DNA of 64,000 nucleotides, from contig JAJUHC010000014.1 in NCBI GenBank assembly GCA_029268065.1, positions 1 to 64,000 on the forward strand, written 5' to 3'. A model generated the notes under the pieces. It was not told where the DNA came from. It did no database searches and saw only the letters and a list, made by a program, of their open reading frames with translations. The stretch comes from Clostridiales bacterium. Its GTDB lineage: Bacteria > Bacillota > Clostridia > Oscillospirales > Oscillospiraceae. Each line of letters starts with the position of its first letter. Within the stretch, counting starts at the first letter, position 1. Both the position numbers and the translations under genes were made by a program. This document shows, piece by piece, positions 43,679 to 51,227 of this stretch.

Positions 43679-44703
43679 GAGGGCGCCTCCTTCAGAGGAC
43701 TTCCTGCGGAGGGAACCTCGTCCTCGTCGTAGATCTCGCCAAACAGCACCTCGAGAATATCCTCCATCGTGACCATTCCGAGGGCCTTGCCGTCTTCCCC
43801 GGTGACTATCGCGATATGGGTCCTGCTGCGCCCGAGACCTTCGAAAAGCATGTCGAGCTTCATGTCGGGCTTGATGAAATACGGGTGCGTGATGGAGTTT
43901 TTCAGCACAAGGGGCCTGTTGTGGAGCGTGCCGTGCAGAAAGTCCTTGGAGTGCAGTATTCCGACAATGTTGTCCTTACGTCCGGAGTATACGGGGATTC
44001 TTGAATACTTTTCGGAGAGGATTTTCCGCTTGATGCTCTCACGGTTCTCGTTCAGGTCTATTGACACCATTTCGGAGACGGGTATCATGACGTCCTCGGC
44101 GCTGATATCAGAAAATTCAATGGCGGACTTGATAAGCTCGCCCTCTTCGTGCTCGATTATGCCCTCCTCCTCAATGCTGTCTATCATGGTCTGAAATTCA
44201 TCTTCGGTGAGGAGCGGGGCCTCTTCCTTTTTAAGAAAATACCTTTTGATTATGTTCCCGAGCTTAATGAAAAGCCAGGTTACGGGCGTAAGTACGTACA
44301 GAAGCACGAGGACGGGCGCGGAAACGCGCATCGCAAAAGCGTCGCTGTTTGCCTTTGCGATATTTTTCGGCAGCGTTTCGGCAAAAAAGAAAATAATGAC
44401 AGTGAGGAAAACCGTGGCTATCAAGGGACCTATCGAGCCCCAAAGCTGAACCGCGAGACTTGTGGCCAGAACAGACGCGAACACATGGCAGAGGTTTGTC
44501 CCTATAAGGAGAGTGGTGAGGGCTTTGTCAAACTGCTCCAGTATAAGAACCGCCCGCGCCGCGCGTGCGCTGCCCTCCTCCGCCTTCCTCTTCAGCCGGA
44601 TTCTGTTCGCGTACGAAAACGCAGTTTCGCAGCCGGAAAAATAACCGCTGAGAAGGATAAATATTAAAAGTAAAATACATCGGGGAATACTGCCCTCGGG
44701 CAT
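43672..44703 (-). CDS. CNNM/CorC-type membrane protein, shorter paralog
   Basis: A 343-residue paralog of the next gene with the CNNM domain (SGYFSGCETAFSYANRIRLKRKAEEG) and CBS pair (SRIPVYSGRKDNIVG, MVTMEDILEVLFGEIYDED), but ending right after the CBS pair. It therefore lacks the C-terminal CorC_HlyC domain found in the partner. This complementary layout suggests one works with the other. A promoter lies about 55 bp upstream. Confidence 0.92.
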   Translation of the reverse strand: MPEGSIPRCILLLIFILLSGYFSGCETAFSYANRIRLKRKAEEGSARAARAVLILEQFDKALTTLLIGTNLCHVFASVLATSLAVQLWGSIGPLIATVFLTVIIFFFAETLPKNIAKANSDAFAMRVSAPVLVLLYVLTPVTWLFIKLGNIIKRYFLKKEEAPLLTEDEFQTMIDSIEEEGIIEHEEGELIKSAIEFSDISAEDVMIPVSEMVSIDLNENRESIKRKILSEKYSRIPVYSGRKDNIVGILHSKDFLHGTLHNRPLVLKNSITHPYFIKPDMKLDMLFEGLGRSRTHIAIVTGEDGKALGMVTMEDILEVLFGEIYDEDEVPSAGSPLKEAPSC

Positions 44704-44756
44704 GATTTCAATTTCATCTCCATCTGATAAGTAATGATTAGTATTGCTGAACGAAC

Positions 44757-44785
44757 ATTATAGTATTTTTTAATGCAAAACGCAA
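44757..44785 (-). promoter_or_regulatory. Promoter of the CNNM gene pair
   Basis: On the minus strand, TTGCGT (44785-44780) and TATAAT (44762-44757) with a 17-bp spacer, about 55 bp upstream of the first CNNM gene. Confidence 0.6.
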
Positions 44786-44805
44786 TGTTTTAATCAAAGC
44801 ACGCT

Positions 44806-45024
44806 TCAAAGGGAAAAATCCTCCTCGGAATAGGAGGCGGTCTTGAGCCTTATCGGTTCCGGAGGACGGCGTTTGAAGGGATCGTAAGAAAATCTGGAAC
44901 AGGAAGCGTCGCGGCTTACAACGCCCCTTTTTATGCACATGACGTTCCCGTTCCCAATGTCGCTTGCGTGGTTGCAGTAAGAGCAGGAGGGCTCCACGTT
45001 TTTACGGAAAAGCGTTTTCGACAT
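44806..45024 (-). CDS. Small conserved cysteine protein
   Basis: A 72-residue protein with a C-x2-C-x12-C-x11-C pattern (CSYC, VMC, SCSRF), consistent with a small zinc ribbon, and a basic middle FSYDPFKRRPPEP. It ends in the acidic EEDFSL. Proteins of this type recur in clostridial genomes as hypothetical proteins. A GAGGAAG site lies before the ATG. Function is unknown to me; a nucleic-acid or redox role is possible. Confidence 0.7.
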   Translation of the reverse strand: MSKTLFRKNVEPSCSYCNHASDIGNGNVMCIKRGVVSRDASCSRFSYDPFKRRPPEPIRLKTASYSEEDFSL

Positions 45025-45093
45025 ATGACTTCCTCGTTTTCTTATGTATTTTGCCAGGCGAAAAACAAATGCGGGCAGAGAAATACACCTATA

Positions 45094-46278
45094 TTATATA
45101 CCTTTTCCCCGCATAGTTCTATATTTTTTTCTGCAAAAGATTATGGATGTGGCGAAAAAGAACAAAAGAACGATCAGTGAAAAAACCGAGGAAATTAGGA
45201 GCGCCGTGTGAAAGTTCAGCGAGGCGATTTCTTCCACCTGCTCCGCGAGATAGGCGGCTACGGGTTCCTTAAGAGACAGAAAACGCGTGGCCGCAAAGAT
45301 AAGAGCGGCCGAAATGCCCGCGTGCAGAAACTTTCCCAGTATATAGCTTTTTACTGAAAGTCCGGAGCCGCTTATGAAGGACAGCACCTGGCAGTGTACG
45401 GAAAGCCCCGCCCAGCCCAGCATGAAGGCGGCCATGGTAATCGCGCTCCTCAGCTCTCCAGCCACTTCGTTCAGGCTCCATACGCCGGACGTCAGCTCTA
45501 TTATGCCCGTAAGCAGCCGTTCGCACCACAGGCCGTCAAGCCCCAGCGGCGAAAGCAGGAACGCAAGGAACGAAGCTATACGCGGTATCGCCCCGCTCGC
45601 AAAAAGCAGCTTGATTATAACCGTGAAAAAAATAACGAAAGCGCTGATATTCAGCATGGAGCTGAAAGAGCCCGTCACGGACTGCGTGAACGCGGTTGAA
45701 TAGTCGACCGCAGCCACGCGTATGCTTTTTGAAGCCTGCTTCCGGCTGCCCGAAGCGCCCCAGCGTCTGAATATTATCCCGACGAGCACGGAGGAAACCA
45801 TATGGACGGAATAAAGCAGCAGGCCTATCATACTGCTTGAAAAAATGCCGGCTCCCACGACCCCGAAAATAAACGCGGGGCCGGAGTTGTTGCAGAAGCT
45901 CAAAAGACGCTCCGCCTCGTCCCTGCTGATGCTCCCGCATTTATAAAGCGATATGGCGGTTTTCGCGCCGACGGGATATCCCCCGATAAAGCCCAGAGCG
46001 AAGGCGGCTGCGCAAGCGCCTCTTATATTGAAAAGAGGCTTCATGACGGGCTCGAAAAAGCGGCCTATTTTGTCGGCAAAGCCAAGCTCCACTATAAGAG
46101 AGGAGGCGACGAAAAACGGGAAAAGCGAGGGGATGATTACGTTGAAGCAGAGGTTGAGACCGTCCCTTGCCGCGGCGGCGGAGGTCTTTGAATAAAAGAT
46201 CAGCGCGTAAACCGAAAGAGCAAGAACCGAGAATACTATCGCATCGGTCGCCTTTCTGCTCCTGATTATCCTGTACAC
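45094..46278 (-). CDS. ylbJ: Sporulation integral membrane protein YlbJ
   Basis: A 394-residue protein with about eight hydrophobic segments and the nucleoside-recognition (Gate) domain. NLCFNVIIPSLFPFFVASSLIVEL, GFIGGYPVGAKTA and SFCNNSGPAFIFGVVGAG are diagnostic of YlbJ, which is needed for spore cortex formation. It is divergent from yqfC-yqfD. A sigma-E-like -10 (CATAAAAT) lies about 50 bp upstream on this strand. Confidence 0.93.
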   Translation of the reverse strand: MYRIIRSRKATDAIVFSVLALSVYALIFYSKTSAAAARDGLNLCFNVIIPSLFPFFVASSLIVELGFADKIGRFFEPVMKPLFNIRGACAAAFALGFIGGYPVGAKTAISLYKCGSISRDEAERLLSFCNNSGPAFIFGVVGAGIFSSSMIGLLLYSVHMVSSVLVGIIFRRWGASGSRKQASKSIRVAAVDYSTAFTQSVTGSFSSMLNISAFVIFFTVIIKLLFASGAIPRIASFLAFLLSPLGLDGLWCERLLTGIIELTSGVWSLNEVAGELRSAITMAAFMLGWAGLSVHCQVLSFISGSGLSVKSYILGKFLHAGISAALIFAATRFLSLKEPVAAYLAEQVEEIASLNFHTALLISSVFSLIVLLFFFATSIIFCRKKYRTMRGKGI

Positions 46279-46326
46279 AAAACCACCCCCGATTACGGAA
46301 AGCTTAGCCCTGCGGGAACCCTTTAA

Positions 46327-46334
46327 ATTTTATG
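46327..46334 (-). promoter_or_regulatory. Candidate sigma-E -10 element for ylbJ
   Basis: CATAAAAT on the minus strand (46334-46327) matches the sigma-E -10 pattern CATANANT. No convincing -35 was found, so this is provisional. Confidence 0.35.
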
Positions 46335-46341
46335 CGCCGAA

Positions 46342-46370
46342 GCAATTTTTTTGCATGTCCGGCATAAAAT
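46342..46370 (+). promoter_or_regulatory. Candidate sigma-E promoter for yqfC-yqfD
   Basis: CATAAAAT (46363-46370) matches the sigma-E -10, with GCAATTT (46342-46348) 14 bp upstream as a partial -35. It lies 23 bp before the yqfC start. YqfC and YqfD are sigma-E-controlled in Bacillus. Confidence 0.4.
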
Positions 46371-46392
46371 CCACTGAAGGGGGGCGATTGAT

Positions 46393-46674
46393 TTGAAAAA
46401 AAGAAGGCCTCAGGACCTTGCCGAAACAGCCTCGGATTTTTTCGATCTGCCCGGCGGCATCGCTACCGGTATGCCGCGAGTTGAAATAAGCGGGGGAAGG
46501 CAGCTTCTCATAGAACAGCACAAGGGGATAATCGAATACAGCCCGAATGAAATTTCCGTCAACTCCTCGAAGGGCGTCATCAGGGTGCGCGGGGAGGCTT
46601 TGGAGCTGCGCGCAATGACGGCAAATCAACTTCTCGTGAGCGGCCTTCTTTTCGGTATCGAATTTGAGTATTGA
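46393..46674 (+). CDS. yqfC: Sporulation protein YqfC
   Basis: A 93-residue YabP/YqfC-family protein: DFFDLPGGIATGMPRVEISG and the late ELRAMTANQLLVSGLLFGIEFEY end are family features. It starts at TTG 46393 after a GGGGGG site. The next gene, yqfD, follows with a 10-base gap, as in Bacillus. Expressed in the mother cell; precise molecular role is not settled. Confidence 0.92.
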   Translation: MKKRRPQDLAETASDFFDLPGGIATGMPRVEISGGRQLLIEQHKGIIEYSPNEISVNSSKGVIRVRGEALELRAMTANQLLVSGLLFGIEFEY

Positions 46675-46684
46675 GGAGGGCCTT

Positions 46685-47860
46685 ATGAACGGTATTTTTA
46701 ACCTTCTGCGCGGCAGCGCCAGAATCGATATATACGGACAATATCCGGAGCAGTTCATAAACGCGATGGCAAGACGCTCCGTTCCTTTCTGGAAGTTCAA
46801 AAAGCCTCAGAGGGGAACGGCTTCGGTCTTTGTGCCCCTTTCCTTCGTCGGCGAGGCGAAAAGGGCAAGCGAGGGGACGGGCTGCGAAATAAAAATCGCG
46901 GAAAAGAGAGGGTTTACGCATTTTATTTACGGACTGCGGCGGCGCTGGGTGCTGATCGCTGGATTATTTCTCTGCTTTGCGGCGGTGTCGATCCTTTCAC
47001 TCTTCGTGTGGGAGATCGAGGTCACGGGCAACGAAAGGGTTCCGACGAGCGAGATACTTTCCGTACTCGGAAATCACGGCGTGCGAATAGGCATGTTCAG
47101 CCTTTCGATCGATCAGCAGGATCTGAGAAGCAGGGTGCTTTACGAGCTTAAGGATCTGTCGTGGATAACCGTGAACATCGTCGGAACGAGGGCCGAGGTC
47201 ATAGTTCGGGAGCGCGTAAAAAAGCCTGATATGGTGGACGTCAATAAGCCGACGAACGTAATCGCCTCGAAAAGCGGCGTAATCGTAAAAATGAACGTTT
47301 TTCAGGGCCAGCCCGCCGTCGGGGTCGGACAGACAGTTTCCAGCGGGGATCTGCTGATAGGCTCTGAAATGCAGAGCCTGAATTCCGGAACACGCCGGGT
47401 GCACGCGATGGGCGAGGTTTTCGCGAGGACCTGGTATGAGTTATCCAGCGAGATGCCGCTGGAGTATACTTCAAAAAGGTACACAGGAAAAAAATCGAAA
47501 AATACAACTATATTTCTATTCGGAAAGTCTATAAATTTGTATTTTAATACTGGATTTTCCGACACATTTTGTGATAAAATAATAAAAAGCAGCAGAGTGG
47601 AGCTGCCGGGCGGCTACACGCTTCCCATAACGCTGAGTACCGCGGAATACAGGCGGTACGAGCCTGAAAAAGCGCAGATGGACAGGGAAGAGGCTGAAAA
47701 AATTCTGAGGCAGCGCCTTGAGGAACGTCTCGGCGAAGCCATAGGGGACGGAATAAAGGCTTCGGTTGCTTTCAATTCCCGGGAGGATAACGGCATAATA
47801 AGGGTGACTATGTGGGCAGAATGCCTTGAGCAGATAGGGCAGATACAAGAGGTAAAATAG
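46685..47860 (+). CDS. yqfD: Sporulation protein YqfD
   Basis: A 391-residue membrane protein with one hydrophobic helix (about residues 85-105, WVLIAGLFLCFAAVSILSLF) and a large extracytoplasmic C-terminal part with a POTRA/FtsQ-like start (VTGNERVPTSEILSVLGNHGV). The YqfD family acts in the mother cell with SpoIIIAH/IIQ-type processes. ATG 46685 has a GAGGAGGG site; a GTG-type frame start at 46664 is inside yqfC. Confidence 0.93.
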   Translation: MNGIFNLLRGSARIDIYGQYPEQFINAMARRSVPFWKFKKPQRGTASVFVPLSFVGEAKRASEGTGCEIKIAEKRGFTHFIYGLRRRWVLIAGLFLCFAAVSILSLFVWEIEVTGNERVPTSEILSVLGNHGVRIGMFSLSIDQQDLRSRVLYELKDLSWITVNIVGTRAEVIVRERVKKPDMVDVNKPTNVIASKSGVIVKMNVFQGQPAVGVGQTVSSGDLLIGSEMQSLNSGTRRVHAMGEVFARTWYELSSEMPLEYTSKRYTGKKSKNTTIFLFGKSINLYFNTGFSDTFCDKIIKSSRVELPGGYTLPITLSTAEYRRYEPEKAQMDREEAEKILRQRLEERLGEAIGDGIKASVAFNSREDNGIIRVTMWAECLEQIGQIQEVK

Positions 47861-47878
47861 GAAAGGATCTATTGGCAG

Positions 47879-48871
47879 ATGATTGAAAAGACTCTTGGCG
47901 TCGACAGAATGGAGCATATCATAAACGTTTTCGGCTCTTTTGACGAAAACCTCAGGCTTATAGAGAATGAGCTCGGGGTCAGGGTCACCGACAGGGAGAA
48001 CGAGATTAAGATAAGCGGCGAGCCTGAGCAGGTTATCTACGCGGAACACGCCATAAACGGGCTGATGTCGCTGGCTGCAAAAGGCGAGAGGATAGACACC
48101 CAGAGCGTGAGCTATATATTGAAGCTGGTTCTGGACGGCAAGGAAGACAAGATATCCGAGCTTGCCAAGGACGTGATATGCGTTACCGCGAAGGGCAAGC
48201 CGATAAAGGCTAAGACGCTCGGTCAGAAAAAGTATGTTGAAGCCATAGGGAAGAACATTATAACCATAGGCATAGGACCCGCGGGAACGGGCAAGACATA
48301 TCTTGCCGTCGCCGCCGCGGTGTCGGCCTTCCGTGAAAAGCAGGTCAACCGCATAATTCTGACAAGACCGGCGGTGGAAGCCGGAGAGAAGCTGGGCTTT
48401 TTGCCCGGCGACCTCCAGAATAAGGTGGACCCATATCTGCGCCCGCTCTACGACGCGCTTTTCGATATGCTCGGCCCGGAAACATACGCAAAATACATGG
48501 AACGCGGCAACATCGAGGTCGCCCCCCTCGCCTATATGCGAGGGAGGACGCTGGACGATTCCTTCATTATCCTGGACGAGGCGCAGAACACCTCGAGGGA
48601 GCAGATGAAGATGTTCCTCACGCGTCTCGGATTCGGCTCGAAGATAGTCATAACCGGCGACGTTACCCAGATCGACCTGCCGAAGGACAAGGTCAGCGGT
48701 CTGAGAGAGGCGGAGAGGCTTTTAAAGGGCATAGAGGATATCGCAATATGCCGCCTCACGGGCGAGGACGTCGTCCGTCACAGGCTCGTCCAGAAAATCA
48801 TCGAAGCGTACGACAACGAAAAAGATAAAAAGGTTCAAAACCTTGCAAAATACAGGAGAGAAGCAAAATGA
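47879..48871 (+). CDS. phoH: PhoH-family ATPase
   Basis: A 330-residue PhoH-like protein: an N-terminal KH-like part followed by a P-loop domain with IGPAGTGKTYLAVAAAV, LTRPAVEAGEKLGFLPGDLQ and Walker B FIILDEAQNTS. PhoH proteins are linked to RNA metabolism together with YbeY, which follows with a four-base overlap. The order yqfD-phoH-ybeY-era is widely kept in Firmicutes. Confidence 0.96.
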   Translation: MIEKTLGVDRMEHIINVFGSFDENLRLIENELGVRVTDRENEIKISGEPEQVIYAEHAINGLMSLAAKGERIDTQSVSYILKLVLDGKEDKISELAKDVICVTAKGKPIKAKTLGQKKYVEAIGKNIITIGIGPAGTGKTYLAVAAAVSAFREKQVNRIILTRPAVEAGEKLGFLPGDLQNKVDPYLRPLYDALFDMLGPETYAKYMERGNIEVAPLAYMRGRTLDDSFIILDEAQNTSREQMKMFLTRLGFGSKIVITGDVTQIDLPKDKVSGLREAERLLKGIEDIAICRLTGEDVVRHRLVQKIIEAYDNEKDKKVQNLAKYRREAK

Positions 48872-49377
48872 CTACCCAGCCCAAGCACAAAATCTATGTA
48901 ACAAGAAAGCAGAGAAGCAAAGACAACGACAATATCACGCCACTGATCCGACGGTGCATCAAGGCGACGCTCGAAGCCGAGGGAGTATCCCTTCCCTGCG
49001 AGGTAAACGTACTTATCACGAACGACAGCGGCATAAGAGCTATAAACAGGGACGCAAGGAACATAGACAAGCCAACCGACGTGTTATCCTTTCCGATGTT
49101 CGAATTCAGGCCCGGAAAATTCAACGCAGACGAGACCTTTCTCGACCCCGAGACCGGCAGGGTCTTCCTCGGAGACGTGGCGCTTTCTCTTGAGAGAGCG
49201 GCGGCGCAGGCGGCGGAATTCGGGCACGGGAGGGACAGAGAGATAGGCTACCTGGTGATACACTCGACCCTGCACCTCCTCGGCTACGACCACTTGGACG
49301 AGGGCGCCATGAAGAGGCAGATGAGAAGCCGAGAAAGGGAAATCATAAGAAAAATAGGTATAAGTGAAAATGAATGA
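48868..49377 (+). CDS. ybeY: Endoribonuclease YbeY, rRNA maturation factor
   Basis: A 169-residue zinc-dependent RNase with the metal motif HSTLHLLGYDH near residue 132 and the conserved NIDKPTDVLSFP upstream. It processes 16S rRNA 3' ends and takes part in ribosome quality control. It overlaps phoH and, by 8 bases, era. In many Firmicutes dgkA and cdd lie between ybeY and era; here they do not. Confidence 0.97.
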   Translation: MTTQPKHKIYVTRKQRSKDNDNITPLIRRCIKATLEAEGVSLPCEVNVLITNDSGIRAINRDARNIDKPTDVLSFPMFEFRPGKFNADETFLDPETGRVFLGDVALSLERAAAQAAEFGHGRDREIGYLVIHSTLHLLGYDHLDEGAMKRQMRSREREIIRKIGISENE

Positions 49378-50266
49378 AGGAATAAGCAAAGCCGCTCTGA
49401 TTGCGATCGTGGGCAGACCGAACGTAGGCAAGTCAACGCTTACGAACGCGATAGTCGGCGAAAAGGTGTCGATCGTTACAAACAAGCCCCAGACGACAAG
49501 AAACCGTATTTGCGCCATTTTGAACCGCGACGGGGCGCAGCTTGTTTTTATGGACACTCCCGGCTTCCACACCCCTCGCTCAAAGCTGGGCGATTACATG
49601 GTTAAGGTCGTCAGGGAAAGCATGCTGGGCGTGGACGCCGTCATGCTGCTCGTAGAGCCTATCGCCAATATCGGAAGGCAGGAGCAGGCTCTGATCGAGC
49701 GCATCAAGGCGGAGGGAATTCCCGCCGTTCTGGTCATCAACAAAATAGACACGGTCCCGAAGGAAGAGCTTCTGGAGGTCATTAAAACATACGGGGATGC
49801 GTTTGAATTCGACGAAATCGTTCCTATTTCGGCAAAAAAAGGCGACGGAGTCAGGCAGCTTCTGGACATACTTCTGAAATACGCCGTCGAGGGACCGCAG
49901 ATGTTTCCCGAGGATATGGTGACGGATCAGCCGGAAAAGCAGATCTGCGCCGAGATTATCCGCGAAAAGCTGCTGCTCTGCCTCGAAAAGGAGGTGCCGC
50001 ACGGAACCGCCGTCGAGGTTACGAAGTTCTCCGAGCGCGATAGTGAAATAATCGATCTGGACGTTACGATCTACTGCGAAAAATCGGCGCATAAGGGCAT
50101 TATCATCGGCAAAAACGGAGAGATGCTGAAGAAAATTGGTGAGCTTGCGCGGCGCGATATAGAGGCGTTTATGGGAACAAGGGTGTTTCTCCAGACCTGG
50201 GTCAAGGTCAAGGAAAACTGGCGTGACAGCAACGCTCAGATAAGAAATTTCGGTTATGAGGATTAG
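49370..50266 (+). CDS. era: GTPase Era
   Basis: A 298-residue GTPase with G1 GRPNVGKST, G3 DTPG, G4 NKID and G5 SAK, then a C-terminal KH domain with GKNGEMLKKIGELAR. It binds the 3' end of 16S rRNA and helps assemble the 30S subunit. ATG 49370 overlaps ybeY; GTG 49364 is less likely. Confidence 0.98.
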   Translation: MNEGISKAALIAIVGRPNVGKSTLTNAIVGEKVSIVTNKPQTTRNRICAILNRDGAQLVFMDTPGFHTPRSKLGDYMVKVVRESMLGVDAVMLLVEPIANIGRQEQALIERIKAEGIPAVLVINKIDTVPKEELLEVIKTYGDAFEFDEIVPISAKKGDGVRQLLDILLKYAVEGPQMFPEDMVTDQPEKQICAEIIREKLLLCLEKEVPHGTAVEVTKFSERDSEIIDLDVTIYCEKSAHKGIIIGKNGEMLKKIGELARRDIEAFMGTRVFLQTWVKVKENWRDSNAQIRNFGYED

Positions 50267-50343
50267 CTCCGCGCCGGAGCCTGATTTTAACTTGAATAGT
50301 ATCGGGGAAATAAGGCAAGCTAATTGCAGCGGAGGTAAGCGAT

Positions 50344-50445
50344 ATGAATATTACTGCCATTTGGAACTTGTTTGCCCTTACTGGCGACCCTCGCTTTTAC
50401 GTAATTTACAGATTGCTGACCGAGCATGCATTTAAGGCGGCCTGA
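50344..50445 (+). CDS. yqzL: YqzL-like small protein
   Basis: A 33-residue protein, too short to be found by length filters. It starts at ATG 50344, 8 nt after a perfect GGAGG (50331-50335). The segment AIWNLFALTGDPRFYVIYR fits the YqzL pattern (W-N-F-TG...Y), and the place between era and recO is where yqzL lies in Bacillus. The last codons and the stop form one arm and loop of a perfect 14-bp hairpin. Function is unknown. Confidence 0.75.
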   Translation: MNITAIWNLFALTGDPRFYVIYRLLTEHAFKAA

Positions 50446-50459
50446 GCCGCCTTAAATGC
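50428..50459 (+). terminator. Hairpin overlapping the end of yqzL
   Basis: Perfect 14-bp stem (50428-50441 and 50446-50459) with a loop CTGA that contains the yqzL stop. No T-run follows and the recO ribosome-binding site starts two bases later, so it may be an mRNA-processing or translation-control element rather than a terminator. Confidence 0.5.
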
Positions 50460-50471
50460 CGGAGTTTACAT

Positions 50472-51227
50472 ATGTTTAAGACAACAAACGGCCTGGTTCT
50501 GCGTGAAACGAATTATAAGGAAGCCGATAAGATTCTCACCGTCCTCACCGAAAGCGAAGGAAAAATCACGGTGTCGGCAAGGGGCGCGAGGCGCAAGGGC
50601 AGCAGGATAGGCGCTTCCTCGCAGCTGCTTGTCTTTTCGGAGATGACCCTTTTCAGCTATAAGGGCCGCTGGTCACTCAACGAAGCCGGCACAAAGGAGC
50701 TTTTTGGGGGCGTCCGGAGCGATATCACGCTTCTCGCGCTCGGCTCCTACTTCGCGGAGCTGCTTGAAGCAGTTACGGAGGAGGACGTGCCCGACCCCCA
50801 GATACTTAGTCTCGGGCTGAACGCTCTTTACGCGCTTGGCGCGGGGCTGCGCCCCATCGAGATAATAAAGGCAGCCTTTGAGGTGCGGCTTATGTGCCTC
50901 GCGGGCTTTGAGCCGCTTCTGGATTGCTGCGCGGGCTGCGGAAGGGACGATTTGAAAGACCCGAGGCTGGATCTTAACGGCGGAGTCATATACTGCGGTT
51001 CCTGCGGAAAGCTTTCCGGGCCGGCCGCTGAGCTCTGCCGGGATTCACTCGACGCCCTGCGCTTCATAACAGGGGCCGACCCGAAAAAGGTATTCTCCTT
51101 CGCTCTCGCAGGGGACGCGTTGAAGCGGCTCGCAAAAGCTGCGGAGGCCTATGCGCTCGCACACATGGAGCGCGGGTTCACTACGCTTGATTTTTACAAA
51201 AGCCTTGTTTTGTCAGGAGATAATTAA
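50472..51227 (+). CDS. recO: DNA repair protein RecO
   Basis: A 251-residue RecO: an N-terminal OB fold (TTNGLVLRETNYKEADKILTVLT, GARRKGSR) and a C-terminal helical part with a zinc site CAGCGRDDL and CGSCG. It loads RecA onto SSB-coated DNA with RecR. It ends in a TAATG overlap with mutS2. Confidence 0.96.
   Translation: MFKTTNGLVLRETNYKEADKILTVLTESEGKITVSARGARRKGSRIGASSQLLVFSEMTLFSYKGRWSLNEAGTKELFGGVRSDITLLALGSYFAELLEAVTEEDVPDPQILSLGLNALYALGAGLRPIEIIKAAFEVRLMCLAGFEPLLDCCAGCGRDDLKDPRLDLNGGVIYCGSCGKLSGPAAELCRDSLDALRFITGADPKKVFSFALAGDALKRLAKAAEAYALAHMERGFTTLDFYKSLVLSGDN

Noticed and set aside
48868-49377. Missing dgkA and cdd between ybeY and era as an anomaly
   Set aside because: Their absence here is seen in various Clostridia and needs no special explanation.
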